Assembly: GCA_964629645.1 (NCBI GenBank)
Contig: CAZVSU010000013.1
Span: forward strand, 1 to 37,105
Direction: 5' to 3'
DNA from: JAAKFL01 sp964629645
GTDB taxonomy: Bacteria; Chlamydiota; Chlamydiia; Chlamydiales; SLFE01
DNA: 37,105 nt
Shown: positions 1-7,590 of the stretch, piece after piece
Numbering within the stretch: the first letter of the stretch is position 1
Layout: each line of letters opens with the position of its first letter
The notes under the pieces: generated by a model
Told to the model about the DNA's origin: nothing
The model's database searches: none
Seen by the model: the letters and a program-made list of their open reading frames with translations, nothing else
Program-made: the position numbers and the translations under genes

Positions 1-2
1 GC

Positions 3-58
3 GGGACGTCTTCAAATTTGGAATCAAATTAAGTTGATTCCAAATTTGAAGACGTCCC
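3..58. repeat. Perfect 25-bp inverted repeat with 6-nt loop
   Basis: Bases 3-27 are exactly reverse-complementary to bases 34-58, leaving a six-base loop (28-33). Each arm itself contains the palindromes GACGTC and AAATTT. No T-tract follows on either strand, so it is not a normal intrinsic terminator. It sits 35 bp upstream of the ankyrin gene and at the window edge, so what lies to the left is unknown. It could be a foldback element, a transcript-stabilising hairpin of an upstream gene, or an operator. Confidence 0.85.
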
Positions 59-93
59 CCAGGGTTAAAATTAAAGCCTAAGAGGACACCGCT

Positions 94-1317
94 ATGGAAC
101 CAATGTCAGCTAGGAGACACAACGAAAACATGCCACCGGATGAGTCTTTATTTTTAAAGTTCATCAAGGGGAATCGCTCAAAAGTGAATGAAGAACTCGT
201 CATTGATGTGATCCACAGAAAAGAATGGGAAATTTTTCAGTTTATTTTTAAAAACAGCCGAGTGGATCGATTTAATCATGACAATGTGTTCGCTGCTGCG
301 GCACTGCCCAAGAGAACGAAGTACCTGAAAGCTGTGCTTTCGAGGGGGATATTTCCTAATCAGCAGACACTCAAAACACTCGCAAGAGAGAGTCAGGTAG
401 GAGTCATGCCTTTTAAAAAGTTTCAGGAGTTCGGTGTTGCCCTTAACTTTTTGGAACTCGCCGGGATGGCGGTCATGGGTTCAGGGTCGAGGCAAGAAAA
501 GAAAATCGCCTTTTTTTTGCGTCAATCTCAATTCGATGTCAACGAGACGCGCCTGCTCGAAAGAGCCATTCAATATAATCAAATATCTTCGATCAAACGT
601 TTACTCGAGCATAAGGCCGATCCCAACAAACAAGGACCGAGCGGCTGTCTCCCCTTGATTAAATCGATCAAGCAGCCCCAGGCCTTTTCAGTCCTACTCG
701 ATCACGGAGCGAACCTTGTCGTTCGAGATAAGAGGCATCAGATGACCCCACTGGACGTTCTCAAAACTCAAGGTTTGAGTTCGTGTCCGCCGGCTCTTTT
801 AAAGACCCTTGCCGATCGGAAGATTCAAGTGTTTACCTTAGACGACGCCTATAAAATGCTCTGCGATGAAACGACGGTCGCACTCTGCCGCAAGTCAAAC
901 ATGATAAGGAACACGCACATAAAAAAAATTATGGTCCTGGCCACTCAATATGTCGAACAGATCAATGCTTTTTTTCCAGTTGAGGATCCTCAAGAAACCC
1001 TTTTGACCGCTGCAGCCCGCCACGGTTTTATCGAGTTGGTGGTTCAGTTGCACGGTTTGGGTGCTCTGCCCGATAAAAGATGCAACCTTCGCCATAAAAC
1101 AGCCCTTCACTATGCTGTTCGCGAGGGCAACAACGACTTGGCCGTGCAGCTTTTATTAATCGGAGCTGACGGCAATGCCGTTTGGGAGTCTCATCCGATG
1201 AAAAAACGGTATCCCCTCGATATGGCCAAAGATGAACAGGTCCGAACAACGCTTAAGATGGGCCACGCTAAAAAATCAGCCTCGATGAGACCGTTTTCGC
1301 CGCGTAAGTCAAAATAA
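94..1317 (+). CDS. Ankyrin-repeat protein, candidate host-interaction protein
   Basis: A 407-residue protein with at least two pairs of ankyrin-type helix-loop-helix units: about residues 154-213 (LLEHKADPNKQG, then LLDHGANLVVRD) and 300-366 (TLLTAAARHGFIELVV, then TALHYAVREGNNDLAVQLLLIGAD). The N-terminal 150 residues look like degenerate repeats. No membrane segment or Sec signal is visible. The C-terminus is basic (KKSASMRPFSPRKSK). The start at 94 is preceded by AAGAGG at good spacing. Ankyrin proteins mediate protein-protein contacts and in intracellular bacteria are often secreted into the host; that role is inferred only from family and organism type. The 3' end overlaps convergent hemB by 50 bp. 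Confidence 0.85.
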   Translation: MEPMSARRHNENMPPDESLFLKFIKGNRSKVNEELVIDVIHRKEWEIFQFIFKNSRVDRFNHDNVFAAAALPKRTKYLKAVLSRGIFPNQQTLKTLARESQVGVMPFKKFQEFGVALNFLELAGMAVMGSGSRQEKKIAFFLRQSQFDVNETRLLERAIQYNQISSIKRLLEHKADPNKQGPSGCLPLIKSIKQPQAFSVLLDHGANLVVRDKRHQMTPLDVLKTQGLSSCPPALLKTLADRKIQVFTLDDAYKMLCDETTVALCRKSNMIRNTHIKKIMVLATQYVEQINAFFPVEDPQETLLTAAARHGFIELVVQLHGLGALPDKRCNLRHKTALHYAVREGNNDLAVQLLLIGADGNAVWESHPMKKRYPLDMAKDEQVRTTLKMGHAKKSASMRPFSPRKSK

Positions 1318-2263
1318 AATCGGCCCCCGCTCTTTTGATGGCGGTGAGCTGCTCTAAAAAGACCTCTTGCGAGCAGCACCACCCCTTTTCTTCAGCAGCC
1401 ATAACCATGGCGTATTCGCCGCTGACGTGATAAGCGCCGAGCGGCAGAGAGGTTTGCTCGCGCACTTTTGCGATGACATCTAAAGAGGTGAGGGCCGGTT
1501 TGATCAGGAGCATATCGGCCCCTTCCAGTTCGTCGAGGGTGCACTCGTTAAGCGCCTCCCGCAAATTCGCCGGGTTGAGCTGGTAGGTCTTTTTGTGCCC
1601 CTCCTTGACCCCCGACTTGAGCGCCTTTCGAAAAGGTCCGTAAAGAGAAGAGGCAAATTTAGCCGCGTAAGAAATGATGCCGACGTGGGAGTAGCCGTGT
1701 GCGTCGAGATGCTGGCGGATGTGGGCCACGCGCCCGTCCATCATATCGCTTGGGGCGACCATATCGGCACCCGCTTCTGCAGCGATGAGGGCCATTTCCG
1801 CTAGAATCTCAAGTGTTGCGTCGTTGTCGACGTCTCTGTCTTCGCTGAGGACGCCGTCGTGGCCATGATCGGTGTAGGGGTCGAGGGCGATGTCTACCAT
1901 AACGCAAAGATCGGGCACGTCCTCTTTTAATTCGTCAATGGCTTGCTCGATGATGCTGCCCGGTTTCAACGCTTCAGCTCCATCGGCACTTTTTTTGTCT
2001 TGAGAGACGATGGGAAAGAGGTTCACAGCACGTATGCCCAATGCATAGAGATCGCGCGCTTCATGAATCAGCTGATCGACAGAAAATTGAAACACGCCGG
2101 GAAGCGATGGGAGAGAGTCTTTGACCTCTTCTCCCTCGACAACAAAAAGAGGGGCGACAAAGTTGGCGGGGGAGAGCCGGGTTTCTTGAACTAAAGAGCG
2201 AATCGCATCGGTTCTGCGGTTTCGTCTTGGTCGTCTCGTAAGATACTCTGGTGTTTCAATCAT
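1268..2263 (-). CDS. hemB: Delta-aminolevulinic acid dehydratase (porphobilinogen synthase)
   Basis: HemB condenses two 5-aminolevulinate molecules into porphobilinogen, the second common step of tetrapyrrole (heme) synthesis, in the cytosol. The 331-residue protein carries both Schiff-base lysines: K202 in ISYAAKFASSLYGPFR and K255 in MLLIKPA. The metal site reads DIALDPYTDHGHDG (D124, D128), the aspartate-rich form of plant, Pseudomonas and chlamydial enzymes rather than the cysteine-rich zinc form. The frame stays open upstream to 2593, but the ATG at 2263 is chosen because AGGAG lies six bases upstream and the length then matches the family. The gene ends inside the 3' end of the ankyrin gene. 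Confidence 0.95.
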   Translation of the reverse strand: MIETPEYLTRRPRRNRRTDAIRSLVQETRLSPANFVAPLFVVEGEEVKDSLPSLPGVFQFSVDQLIHEARDLYALGIRAVNLFPIVSQDKKSADGAEALKPGSIIEQAIDELKEDVPDLCVMVDIALDPYTDHGHDGVLSEDRDVDNDATLEILAEMALIAAEAGADMVAPSDMMDGRVAHIRQHLDAHGYSHVGIISYAAKFASSLYGPFRKALKSGVKEGHKKTYQLNPANLREALNECTLDELEGADMLLIKPALTSLDVIAKVREQTSLPLGAYHVSGEYAMVMAAEEKGWCCSQEVFLEQLTAIKRAGADFILTYAAKTVSSRLIF

Positions 2264-2341
2264 AAGTTCTCCTAGAGCGGAATCATAACATACAAGATGA
2301 TTTTTTGCGCGCCGCTTCTCGAGTTGCCGATGCTTTGCTCG

Positions 2342-2369
2342 TTGATAGTTAATACGTTTTTCATATAAT
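2342..2369 (+). promoter_or_regulatory. Sigma70-type promoter (TTGATA-N16-TATAAT)
   Basis: TTGATA at 2342-2347 and TATAAT at 2364-2369 are separated by 16 bases. The predicted start near 2376 is only about two bases before the ATG at 2378, which would make the glycosyltransferase mRNA leaderless. Confidence 0.6.
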
Positions 2370-2377
2370 TCCATGCT

Positions 2378-3223
2378 ATGATTAGTGTGACGATCTTGAC
2401 AAAAGATAGTGAAAAGTGGATCGGCGAGGTGCTGGAGGCGCTCCGCGCATTTGACGAGGTCTTGATCTATGATACGGGATCGACCGATCGCACAATGGAA
2501 TTTGCGTCGCGCTTTCAGAATGTGTCGTTGTATCAAGGACCTTTTGAAGGGTTCGGGCCGACCCATAATCGAGCGTCGGCATTGGCGCGTCATGACTGGA
2601 TTTTGTCGATCGACAGCGATGAAGTGATGACAGATGCCCTCAGAGAAGAGATTGAGGCATTAACTCTCGATCCGGGATCTGTTTACTCTTTCCCGAGGCA
2701 AAACACCTATCATGGAAAATGGATCCGCGGGTGCGGATGGCATCCGGACCGCGTATTCCGGCTTTATCATCGCAAAGAGACGCGCTTCACAAACGACAAG
2801 GTGCACGAAAAGGTGATCATAGAGGGAAAGCGCCGTATTGATCTGCAACATGCGGTTCAACATTACCCTTACGAAACTACGGAAGATTTTCTCAGAAAAA
2901 TGCAAAGTTACTCGACGCTTTTCGCCAAGCAGAACCGGGGCAAGAGAAAAGCGGGGGTTTTCAAAGCGCTCCTTCGCGGCGCTTACACGTTTTTTAAGAA
3001 TTATCTTCTACAAAGAGGCGTTTTCTGCGGGGCGGAAGGGTTTGTCATCGCAGTTTACAACGCGAATACGACCTTTTACAAATACCTCAAACTAGCTGAA
3101 GCGAATCGATCACTTGCTCAAGAACGCGCCGATGGCCGGAGGAAAAAGAAAGGTGTTGCACAGTCTCCAGCTTCACCCAGCGGCACCCCTCGATCTCCGG
3201 TTGATGATCCACTGTCATCATAA
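2378..3223 (+). CDS. Family 2 glycosyltransferase, WaaE/KdtX-like
   Basis: A GT-A fold glycosyltransferase, probably transferring a sugar to lipooligosaccharide core or another surface glycan at the inner membrane. It begins directly with the family's first strand (MISVTILTKD), so the start is secure. Visible motifs are YDTGSTDRT (31-39, nucleotide-sugar binding), the DxD-like SIDSDEV (D79, D81) and RVFRLYHRKETRF followed by VHEKV, as in the WaaE group. Residues 195-245 (LLRGAYTFFKNYLLQRG...) are typical of that subfamily's membrane-associated end. The last ~40 residues (Arg/Lys then Ser/Pro rich) are encoded in the 137-bp overlap with mutY and look like a non-family tail. No Shine-Dalgarno is seen. 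Acceptor and donor cannot be told from sequence. Confidence 0.88.
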   Translation: MISVTILTKDSEKWIGEVLEALRAFDEVLIYDTGSTDRTMEFASRFQNVSLYQGPFEGFGPTHNRASALARHDWILSIDSDEVMTDALREEIEALTLDPGSVYSFPRQNTYHGKWIRGCGWHPDRVFRLYHRKETRFTNDKVHEKVIIEGKRRIDLQHAVQHYPYETTEDFLRKMQSYSTLFAKQNRGKRKAGVFKALLRGAYTFFKNYLLQRGVFCGAEGFVIAVYNANTTFYKYLKLAEANRSLAQERADGRRKKKGVAQSPASPSGTPRSPVDDPLSS

Positions 3224-4121
3224 ATGGGTAAAGACGTACGCGATACTTTGTGAATGTATGAGTGACAGGAGAGAGTTTTTGAGTCTCCTTTTCCTTGGTG
3301 CCGAAATATTCCCTGACAAATTGATGCGCCATTCCGAGAGTCCATTCTTTGGCCGCTTCGCTGTAGGGAAACTCAAAAAGATCCTGCATCACTTTGCCCT
3401 CTTCGGGCAGCTTGAGCAGCACTTTATCGTGATGCATCAGAACAAAAACGGAGCGGATCAGCTTGACGATTTGGAGCTTTTTTGATTTGTAGGGGAGCTC
3501 TTTTTCAAGTCCCAGTTGATAGGCTTGGCATTCCGCCCGCATCGGGCACTTGCGGCAAAGGGGATCTTTTTTGCATACAGTGGCGCCAAGCTCAATCAAA
3601 GCTTCCATCGTGACCCACGGTTCATCGTCGGGAAGAAAGGCTTCCACCCGCTCGTGAATCATTTTGACAGTCTTGGGTTTGCTGATGTCGTCTTCGATAT
3701 TGTGAAGCCTGGACATGACTCTCATGACATTGCCGTCGACAGCGGCCGCTTTTTGATGGAAGGCAAAACTCAAGATGGCGCCGGCAGTGTAGGATCCGAT
3801 GCCTTTGATTGAAAGGAGCTCCTCGCGCGTGCTTGGCATTTGCCCGTCGAATGTCTGAACAATTTGCTGCGCCCCTACGTGCAGATTGCGGGCCCGGGAG
3901 TAGTAGCCGAGACCTTCCCACGCTTTAATGACAGAGTCGAGCGGGGCGCTTGCCAGATCTTGCACCGTTGGAAACAGAGAGACCCAGCGGTTGAAATAGG
4001 GGACAACAACCTTGGCTAGCGTTTGCTGCAGCATGACCTCCGAAACCCACACGTGGTAGGGCGAAAGCTGGCGCCTCCAAGGAAACTCTCTTTTGTGTTG
4101 TTCAAACCATTTTTTTAACAT
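3087..4121 (-). CDS. mutY: A/G-specific adenine glycosylase
   Basis: MutY removes adenine mispaired with 8-oxoguanine, a base-excision repair step. The 344-residue protein has the HhH-GPD fold: catalytic E28 in VSEVMLQQT, the helix-hairpin-helix LLSIKGIGSYTAGAI (103-117) and catalytic D129 in AAAVDGNV. A [4Fe-4S] cluster motif is at C173, C179, C182 and C188. Its spacing is C-X5-C-X2-C-X5-C, one residue shorter in the first loop than the usual X6. The C-terminal third (from about 210: SVFVLMHHDKVLLKLP) is the Nudix-like 8-oxoG recognition domain. The start at 4121 has no strong ribosome site. The gene is convergent with, and overlaps, the glycosyltransferase. Confidence 0.93.
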   Translation of the reverse strand: MLKKWFEQHKREFPWRRQLSPYHVWVSEVMLQQTLAKVVVPYFNRWVSLFPTVQDLASAPLDSVIKAWEGLGYYSRARNLHVGAQQIVQTFDGQMPSTREELLSIKGIGSYTAGAILSFAFHQKAAAVDGNVMRVMSRLHNIEDDISKPKTVKMIHERVEAFLPDDEPWVTMEALIELGATVCKKDPLCRKCPMRAECQAYQLGLEKELPYKSKKLQIVKLIRSVFVLMHHDKVLLKLPEEGKVMQDLFEFPYSEAAKEWTLGMAHQFVREYFGTKEKETQKLSPVTHTFTKYRVRLYPFMMTVDHQPEIEGCRWVKLETVQHLSFSSGHRRVLEQVIDSLQLV

Positions 4122-4224
4122 AAGCTTAATCGATCATGCCAGCTCCATTGTTTTTACTCAACAGACGCGCTCAAAAAATAATTAGCGATATTTTAAAACG
4201 ATGGGCGCACAATTGTCGTTTTAA

Positions 4225-4253
4225 TTGAATTAAACCCCTTAGCCGTTTATGCT
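4225..4253 (+). promoter_or_regulatory. Weak candidate promoter for greA-rdgB
   Basis: TTGAAT at 4225-4230 and TATGCT at 4248-4253 with a 17-base spacer lie in the 177-bp gap between the divergent mutY and greA genes. The -10 is a weak match, so this is tentative. Confidence 0.3.
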
Positions 4254-4298
4254 CATCAGCGTATCAACATGACGATTTTTCCAAGAGAGGTTAATTGA

Positions 4299-6455
4299 AT
4301 GCCCTATCTAGAGGAGTTCCGAACCCGAATTCAAAGCGAAGATTACCCCCGCTTTTTGCAGCTCTGGGAAGAGTATGCGAAGGGCGATACCATCAGAGTC
4401 GACGAGCTTGAACGAATATTAGAAATGGTCAAAGACTCCCAATTTGCCCCTAGGTTTGGAGCGCGTATCGAAAGTGCTTTGGATCTGTGGTCGCAAATCG
4501 AGGATGCCGATGATTCCTACCGTATTTTACGCTGGCTGATGGACCTGCAAACAACTCAATCTCCTGAACTGCAGGAGCTTGCCATCAAGGCAGTTCAACA
4601 GCGGTACCCTGACGACAGCCAATTCGAGCTCAAGACGCGCCTAGTCGGTTTAAGAGGAGTCGGCAATTTTCAAGGCGCCCTTTCTAATTATGATTTGCTG
4701 AGCCACATGGAAAAAGGGGCGTTTGTTTTCCATACAGGGGGATGGGGCGTCGGAGAAATCATGGACCTATCACTGATTCGAGAGCAGCTTGTGATCGAGT
4801 TTGAAATGGTTCTCGGCAAAAGAGATTTTTCTTTTCAAAATGCGTTTAAAATGCTGAAACCTCTCGCCTCAAAACATTTTCTTGCAAGGCGCTTCGGGAA
4901 TCCCGACAAATTAGAAGAAGAGGCCAGACGAGATCCGACAAGCATTGTGCGGATGCTGCTTAGCGACCTTGGTCCAAAATCGGCGCCTGAAATTAAAGAT
5001 GAGCTGTGCGAATGGGTGATTCCGGAAGAAGACTGGACGAAGTGGTGGCAGAATGCCCGCGCAAAATTGAAAAAAGATACATTTGTCGAAATGCCGTCTA
5101 ATATCAAAGATCCCTTTGTTTTGAGGGAAACAGAGGTCACTCATGAAGACCGCCTGATGACCATGATGTCTCGTGCCAGCGGTCTCGATGAAACCATACT
5201 GGCGACCTATAATTTTGTGCGCGACTTTCCGAATATGGTCAAAAAAGAAGAGGTCAAACAGTCGATCATCGATAAATTAAGAGAGCTTCTCAAACGCGAT
5301 CATTTGCCCATAGCCAAAAAAATCGAAATTTTGATCTTTATCGAGCACTTTCTGGAGTCAGAGGTTGATGGCGTCAGTCTTAAGATTGAAGTTCAGTCTC
5401 TGGAGAATGTCGAAAGAGTCCTCAATGAGATGCCGATCCTAGCCTTCAAAAAACGGTTTCTTGCCGTTGCGAGAGAATCGCGCGACGATTGGGTCGATCT
5501 TTTTTTGGAGTTTCTGTTGACCACAGAGCAAAATCCGCTTCGCGACTATCTGCTCAAAGAGCTGAACCAGCCCGAAACCTTAACCAAACTCGAACACCAG
5601 CTGGAAAAGTTGTTGCACCATCCCGAATCCTATCCCGAAACATTCGTTTGGTACTTTCAGAAGGTCACGACAGATTCGAGCGCTCTTTTCAGCGATAAGG
5701 ATGGCCAATGCGAGTTCCTTGAAAGTTTTTTGATTCTTATCAACAAAATTGAAATCGACCCTCAGCATCGGGATCTTGTCAAAAAAATGGTGCAGCTTTT
5801 GACAAAAAAGCGGTACCAAATTATCCGCGACATTCTCGAGGGCTCCGACCTCGCTTTTGCTCGTGAATTTTTGCTTCTGGTGACCAAATGTCAATCATTT
5901 AGCAACCACGATCTCAAGATTATGCGCTCGCTCGCGGAAGTGGTCCATCCCTCACTTGGGGATGGAAGGGAGTCGTCACGCGACGATGAAATGGATGTCA
6001 TCTGGACGACCCATGAGGGGTACGTCAAAACACAGAAGCGGATCGAACATCTCGGCACAGTTGAAATTGTCAAGAATGCAAAAGAAATCGAAGCGGCGCG
6101 CGAGCTGGGAGATCTAAAGGAAAATTCCGAGTATAAGTACGCTCTTGAAAAAAGATCCCGTTTGCAAAGCGAATTAAAATTGCTGTCCGACCAGCTCGCC
6201 AAGGCGCGCATCATGACCAAACACGACATTAATGTGAATGAAGTTGGAATTGGGACAGTGGTGGATCTCATTAACTCGCAAGGCGACACTGTGACCTATA
6301 CCATCCTCGGCCCCTGGGATGCCGATCCCGATTCCCACCTGCTCTCTTTCCAGTCTAAATTAGCAGCCGCGATGCTGGGTAAAAAGGAAGGGGAGTCATT
6401 TACTTTTAGACACGAGTCTTATAAAGTTGCGAATATCCGCAGCTTTCTTCAATAG
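4299..6455 (+). CDS. greA: Transcription elongation factor GreA with long N-terminal extension
   Basis: The last ~150 residues (from about 567) are a complete Gre factor: a coiled coil with the acidic tip ARELGDLKENSEY (D605, E608 place Mg2+ in the RNA polymerase secondary channel for transcript cleavage) and a C-terminal FKBP-like domain ending GKKEGESFTFRH. GreA is normally ~160 residues; here ~565 extra helical residues precede it, a layout I recall from chlamydial GreA. The N-terminal part has no membrane segment, and its function is unknown to me. The start at 4299 follows AGAGAGG. rdgB begins eight bases after the stop, so the two are probably co-transcribed. Confidence 0.93.
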   Translation: MPYLEEFRTRIQSEDYPRFLQLWEEYAKGDTIRVDELERILEMVKDSQFAPRFGARIESALDLWSQIEDADDSYRILRWLMDLQTTQSPELQELAIKAVQQRYPDDSQFELKTRLVGLRGVGNFQGALSNYDLLSHMEKGAFVFHTGGWGVGEIMDLSLIREQLVIEFEMVLGKRDFSFQNAFKMLKPLASKHFLARRFGNPDKLEEEARRDPTSIVRMLLSDLGPKSAPEIKDELCEWVIPEEDWTKWWQNARAKLKKDTFVEMPSNIKDPFVLRETEVTHEDRLMTMMSRASGLDETILATYNFVRDFPNMVKKEEVKQSIIDKLRELLKRDHLPIAKKIEILIFIEHFLESEVDGVSLKIEVQSLENVERVLNEMPILAFKKRFLAVARESRDDWVDLFLEFLLTTEQNPLRDYLLKELNQPETLTKLEHQLEKLLHHPESYPETFVWYFQKVTTDSSALFSDKDGQCEFLESFLILINKIEIDPQHRDLVKKMVQLLTKKRYQIIRDILEGSDLAFAREFLLLVTKCQSFSNHDLKIMRSLAEVVHPSLGDGRESSRDDEMDVIWTTHEGYVKTQKRIEHLGTVEIVKNAKEIEAARELGDLKENSEYKYALEKRSRLQSELKLLSDQLAKARIMTKHDINVNEVGIGTVVDLINSQGDTVTYTILGPWDADPDSHLLSFQSKLAAAMLGKKEGESFTFRHESYKVANIRSFLQ

Positions 6456-6462
6456 GTGGTCC

Positions 6463-7074
6463 ATGGAAATACTGATCGCGAGTCGCAACTTAGGGAAAAT
6501 CCGTGAATTCAGGACGATGCTCAGCGATATTGTCGGCTTAGACATTGACTCTCTTCTCGCCTATCCCGACTTTCCATCCCCGGAAGAGACAGGATCAACC
6601 TTTGAGGAGAATGCCACGATTAAAGCCCTGGAAGCAGCGCGGGGACTGAAGCAGTTTGTTCTCGCCGACGACTCGGGGCTTGTTGTCCCGGCCCTCGGAG
6701 GCGCCCCGGGTGTTCACTCGGCCCGCTACGCCGGTGAAAACGCCACTGATAGGGAAAACAATAAAAAGCTTCTGCAAGAGCTCGATGGAAAAACTGGGCT
6801 TGAGCGCAACGCTTATTACGAATGCGTTCTCGTACTGGCATCGCCAGACGAAGTACTCAAAGTGAGCCGCGGTCATTGCGAAGGGATGATCGTGGATCAG
6901 GAAAAAGGGCGCAACGGCTTTGGCTATGACCCTGTATTTATGAAGCATGACTACGACAAAACCTTCGGTGAGCTTTCTGACGATGTAAAAAATCGGGTGT
7001 CTCACAGGCGCAAAGCTCTTGACTCGATGAAAGCCTTTTTAGAGGGGCTCGTCATGTCGCACAAGTCGGTGTAG
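6463..7074 (+). CDS. rdgB: XTP/dITP diphosphatase (RdgB/HAM1 family)
   Basis: Hydrolyses inosine and xanthosine triphosphates to monophosphates, cleaning the nucleotide pool. The 203-residue protein shows all family motifs: ASRNLGKIREF at the N-terminus (phosphate binding), LADDSGL with D70 as likely general base/metal ligand, GVHSARYAG, GFGYDPVF and SHRRKAL (180-186). The frame is open to 6427 inside greA, but the ATG at 6463 has AGGTGG just upstream and gives the standard N-terminus. It follows greA with a seven-base gap. Its last 36 bases overlap the end of rsmD on the other strand. Confidence 0.94.
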   Translation: MEILIASRNLGKIREFRTMLSDIVGLDIDSLLAYPDFPSPEETGSTFEENATIKALEAARGLKQFVLADDSGLVVPALGGAPGVHSARYAGENATDRENNKKLLQELDGKTGLERNAYYECVLVLASPDEVLKVSRGHCEGMIVDQEKGRNGFGYDPVFMKHDYDKTFGELSDDVKNRVSHRRKALDSMKAFLEGLVMSHKSV

Positions 7075-7587
7075 GCGTGTCGAGCCGTAGGAGCGCATGT
7101 CGACAATCTTAAGAGTGCTCAGTTTGGGCTCGACCACTTCCCCTTCTTCCAGAAAGAACACCCCGTCTTCTTTTAAGAGAGACAGTGTATCGACAAGCTC
7201 CATCAAAGTTTTGCCATATCCTTTTTTGTAAGGAGGGTCGGCATAAATGAAGTCAAAGGATTTGTTGATTTTTCTCAGCATTTTAAACACATCGCCGTAG
7301 AAGAGAGCGGCCTCGTCTTGAAGACCAAAATTTTCGAGGTTTTTTTCAATGCACCTTCGCGCCGGGGAATGATTTTCAACAAGGAGAGATGAGCGTGCTC
7401 CCCGACTCATCGCTTCGAGTGTCATGATCCCCGAACCGGCGAAGAGATCGAGTATGTCCGCCCCTTCAATTTTTGATTGGATGCTGTTAAAGATTGCTTC
7501 GCGGAGTCTAGAGGGGGTCGGACGGGTATGCTCGCCTTTCGGTGTCAAGATCGACTGCCCCCGCCATTTTCCCGCTGTAATCTTCAC
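7039..7587 (-). CDS. rsmD: 16S rRNA (guanine(966)-N2)-methyltransferase
   Basis: A 182-residue Rossmann methyltransferase of the RsmD family, which modifies G966 in helix 31 of 16S rRNA. Motifs: the N-terminal MKITAGKWRG and TRPTPSRLREAIFNSI (21-36), the SAM-binding DLFAGSG (47-53) and the catalytic ADPPY (116-120, an NPPY variant). The start codon is GTG at 7587, three bases after the stop of the membrane protein gene upstream on the same strand; a GGGA lies eight bases before it, overlapping that gene's end. Translation is therefore probably coupled to that gene although the functions appear unrelated. Confidence 0.92.
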   Translation of the reverse strand: MKITAGKWRGQSILTPKGEHTRPTPSRLREAIFNSIQSKIEGADILDLFAGSGIMTLEAMSRGARSSLLVENHSPARRCIEKNLENFGLQDEAALFYGDVFKMLRKINKSFDFIYADPPYKKGYGKTLMELVDTLSLLKEDGVFFLEEGEVVEPKLSTLKIVDMRSYGSTRLHRLVRHDEPL

Positions 7588-7590
7588 CCT

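Noticed and set aside
3..58. Intrinsic terminator at the window start
   Set aside because: The stem is followed by CCCCAGG, with no T-tract on either strand.
2264..2593. N-terminal extension of hemB to 441 residues
   Set aside because: It runs antisense to the glycosyltransferase start and lacks family similarity; the ATG at 2263 has a strong AGGAG site and standard length.
5891..6289. 132-codon antisense frame in greA
   Set aside because: Serine/arginine-rich composition typical of the reverse complement of a real gene, with greA conserved on the other strand.
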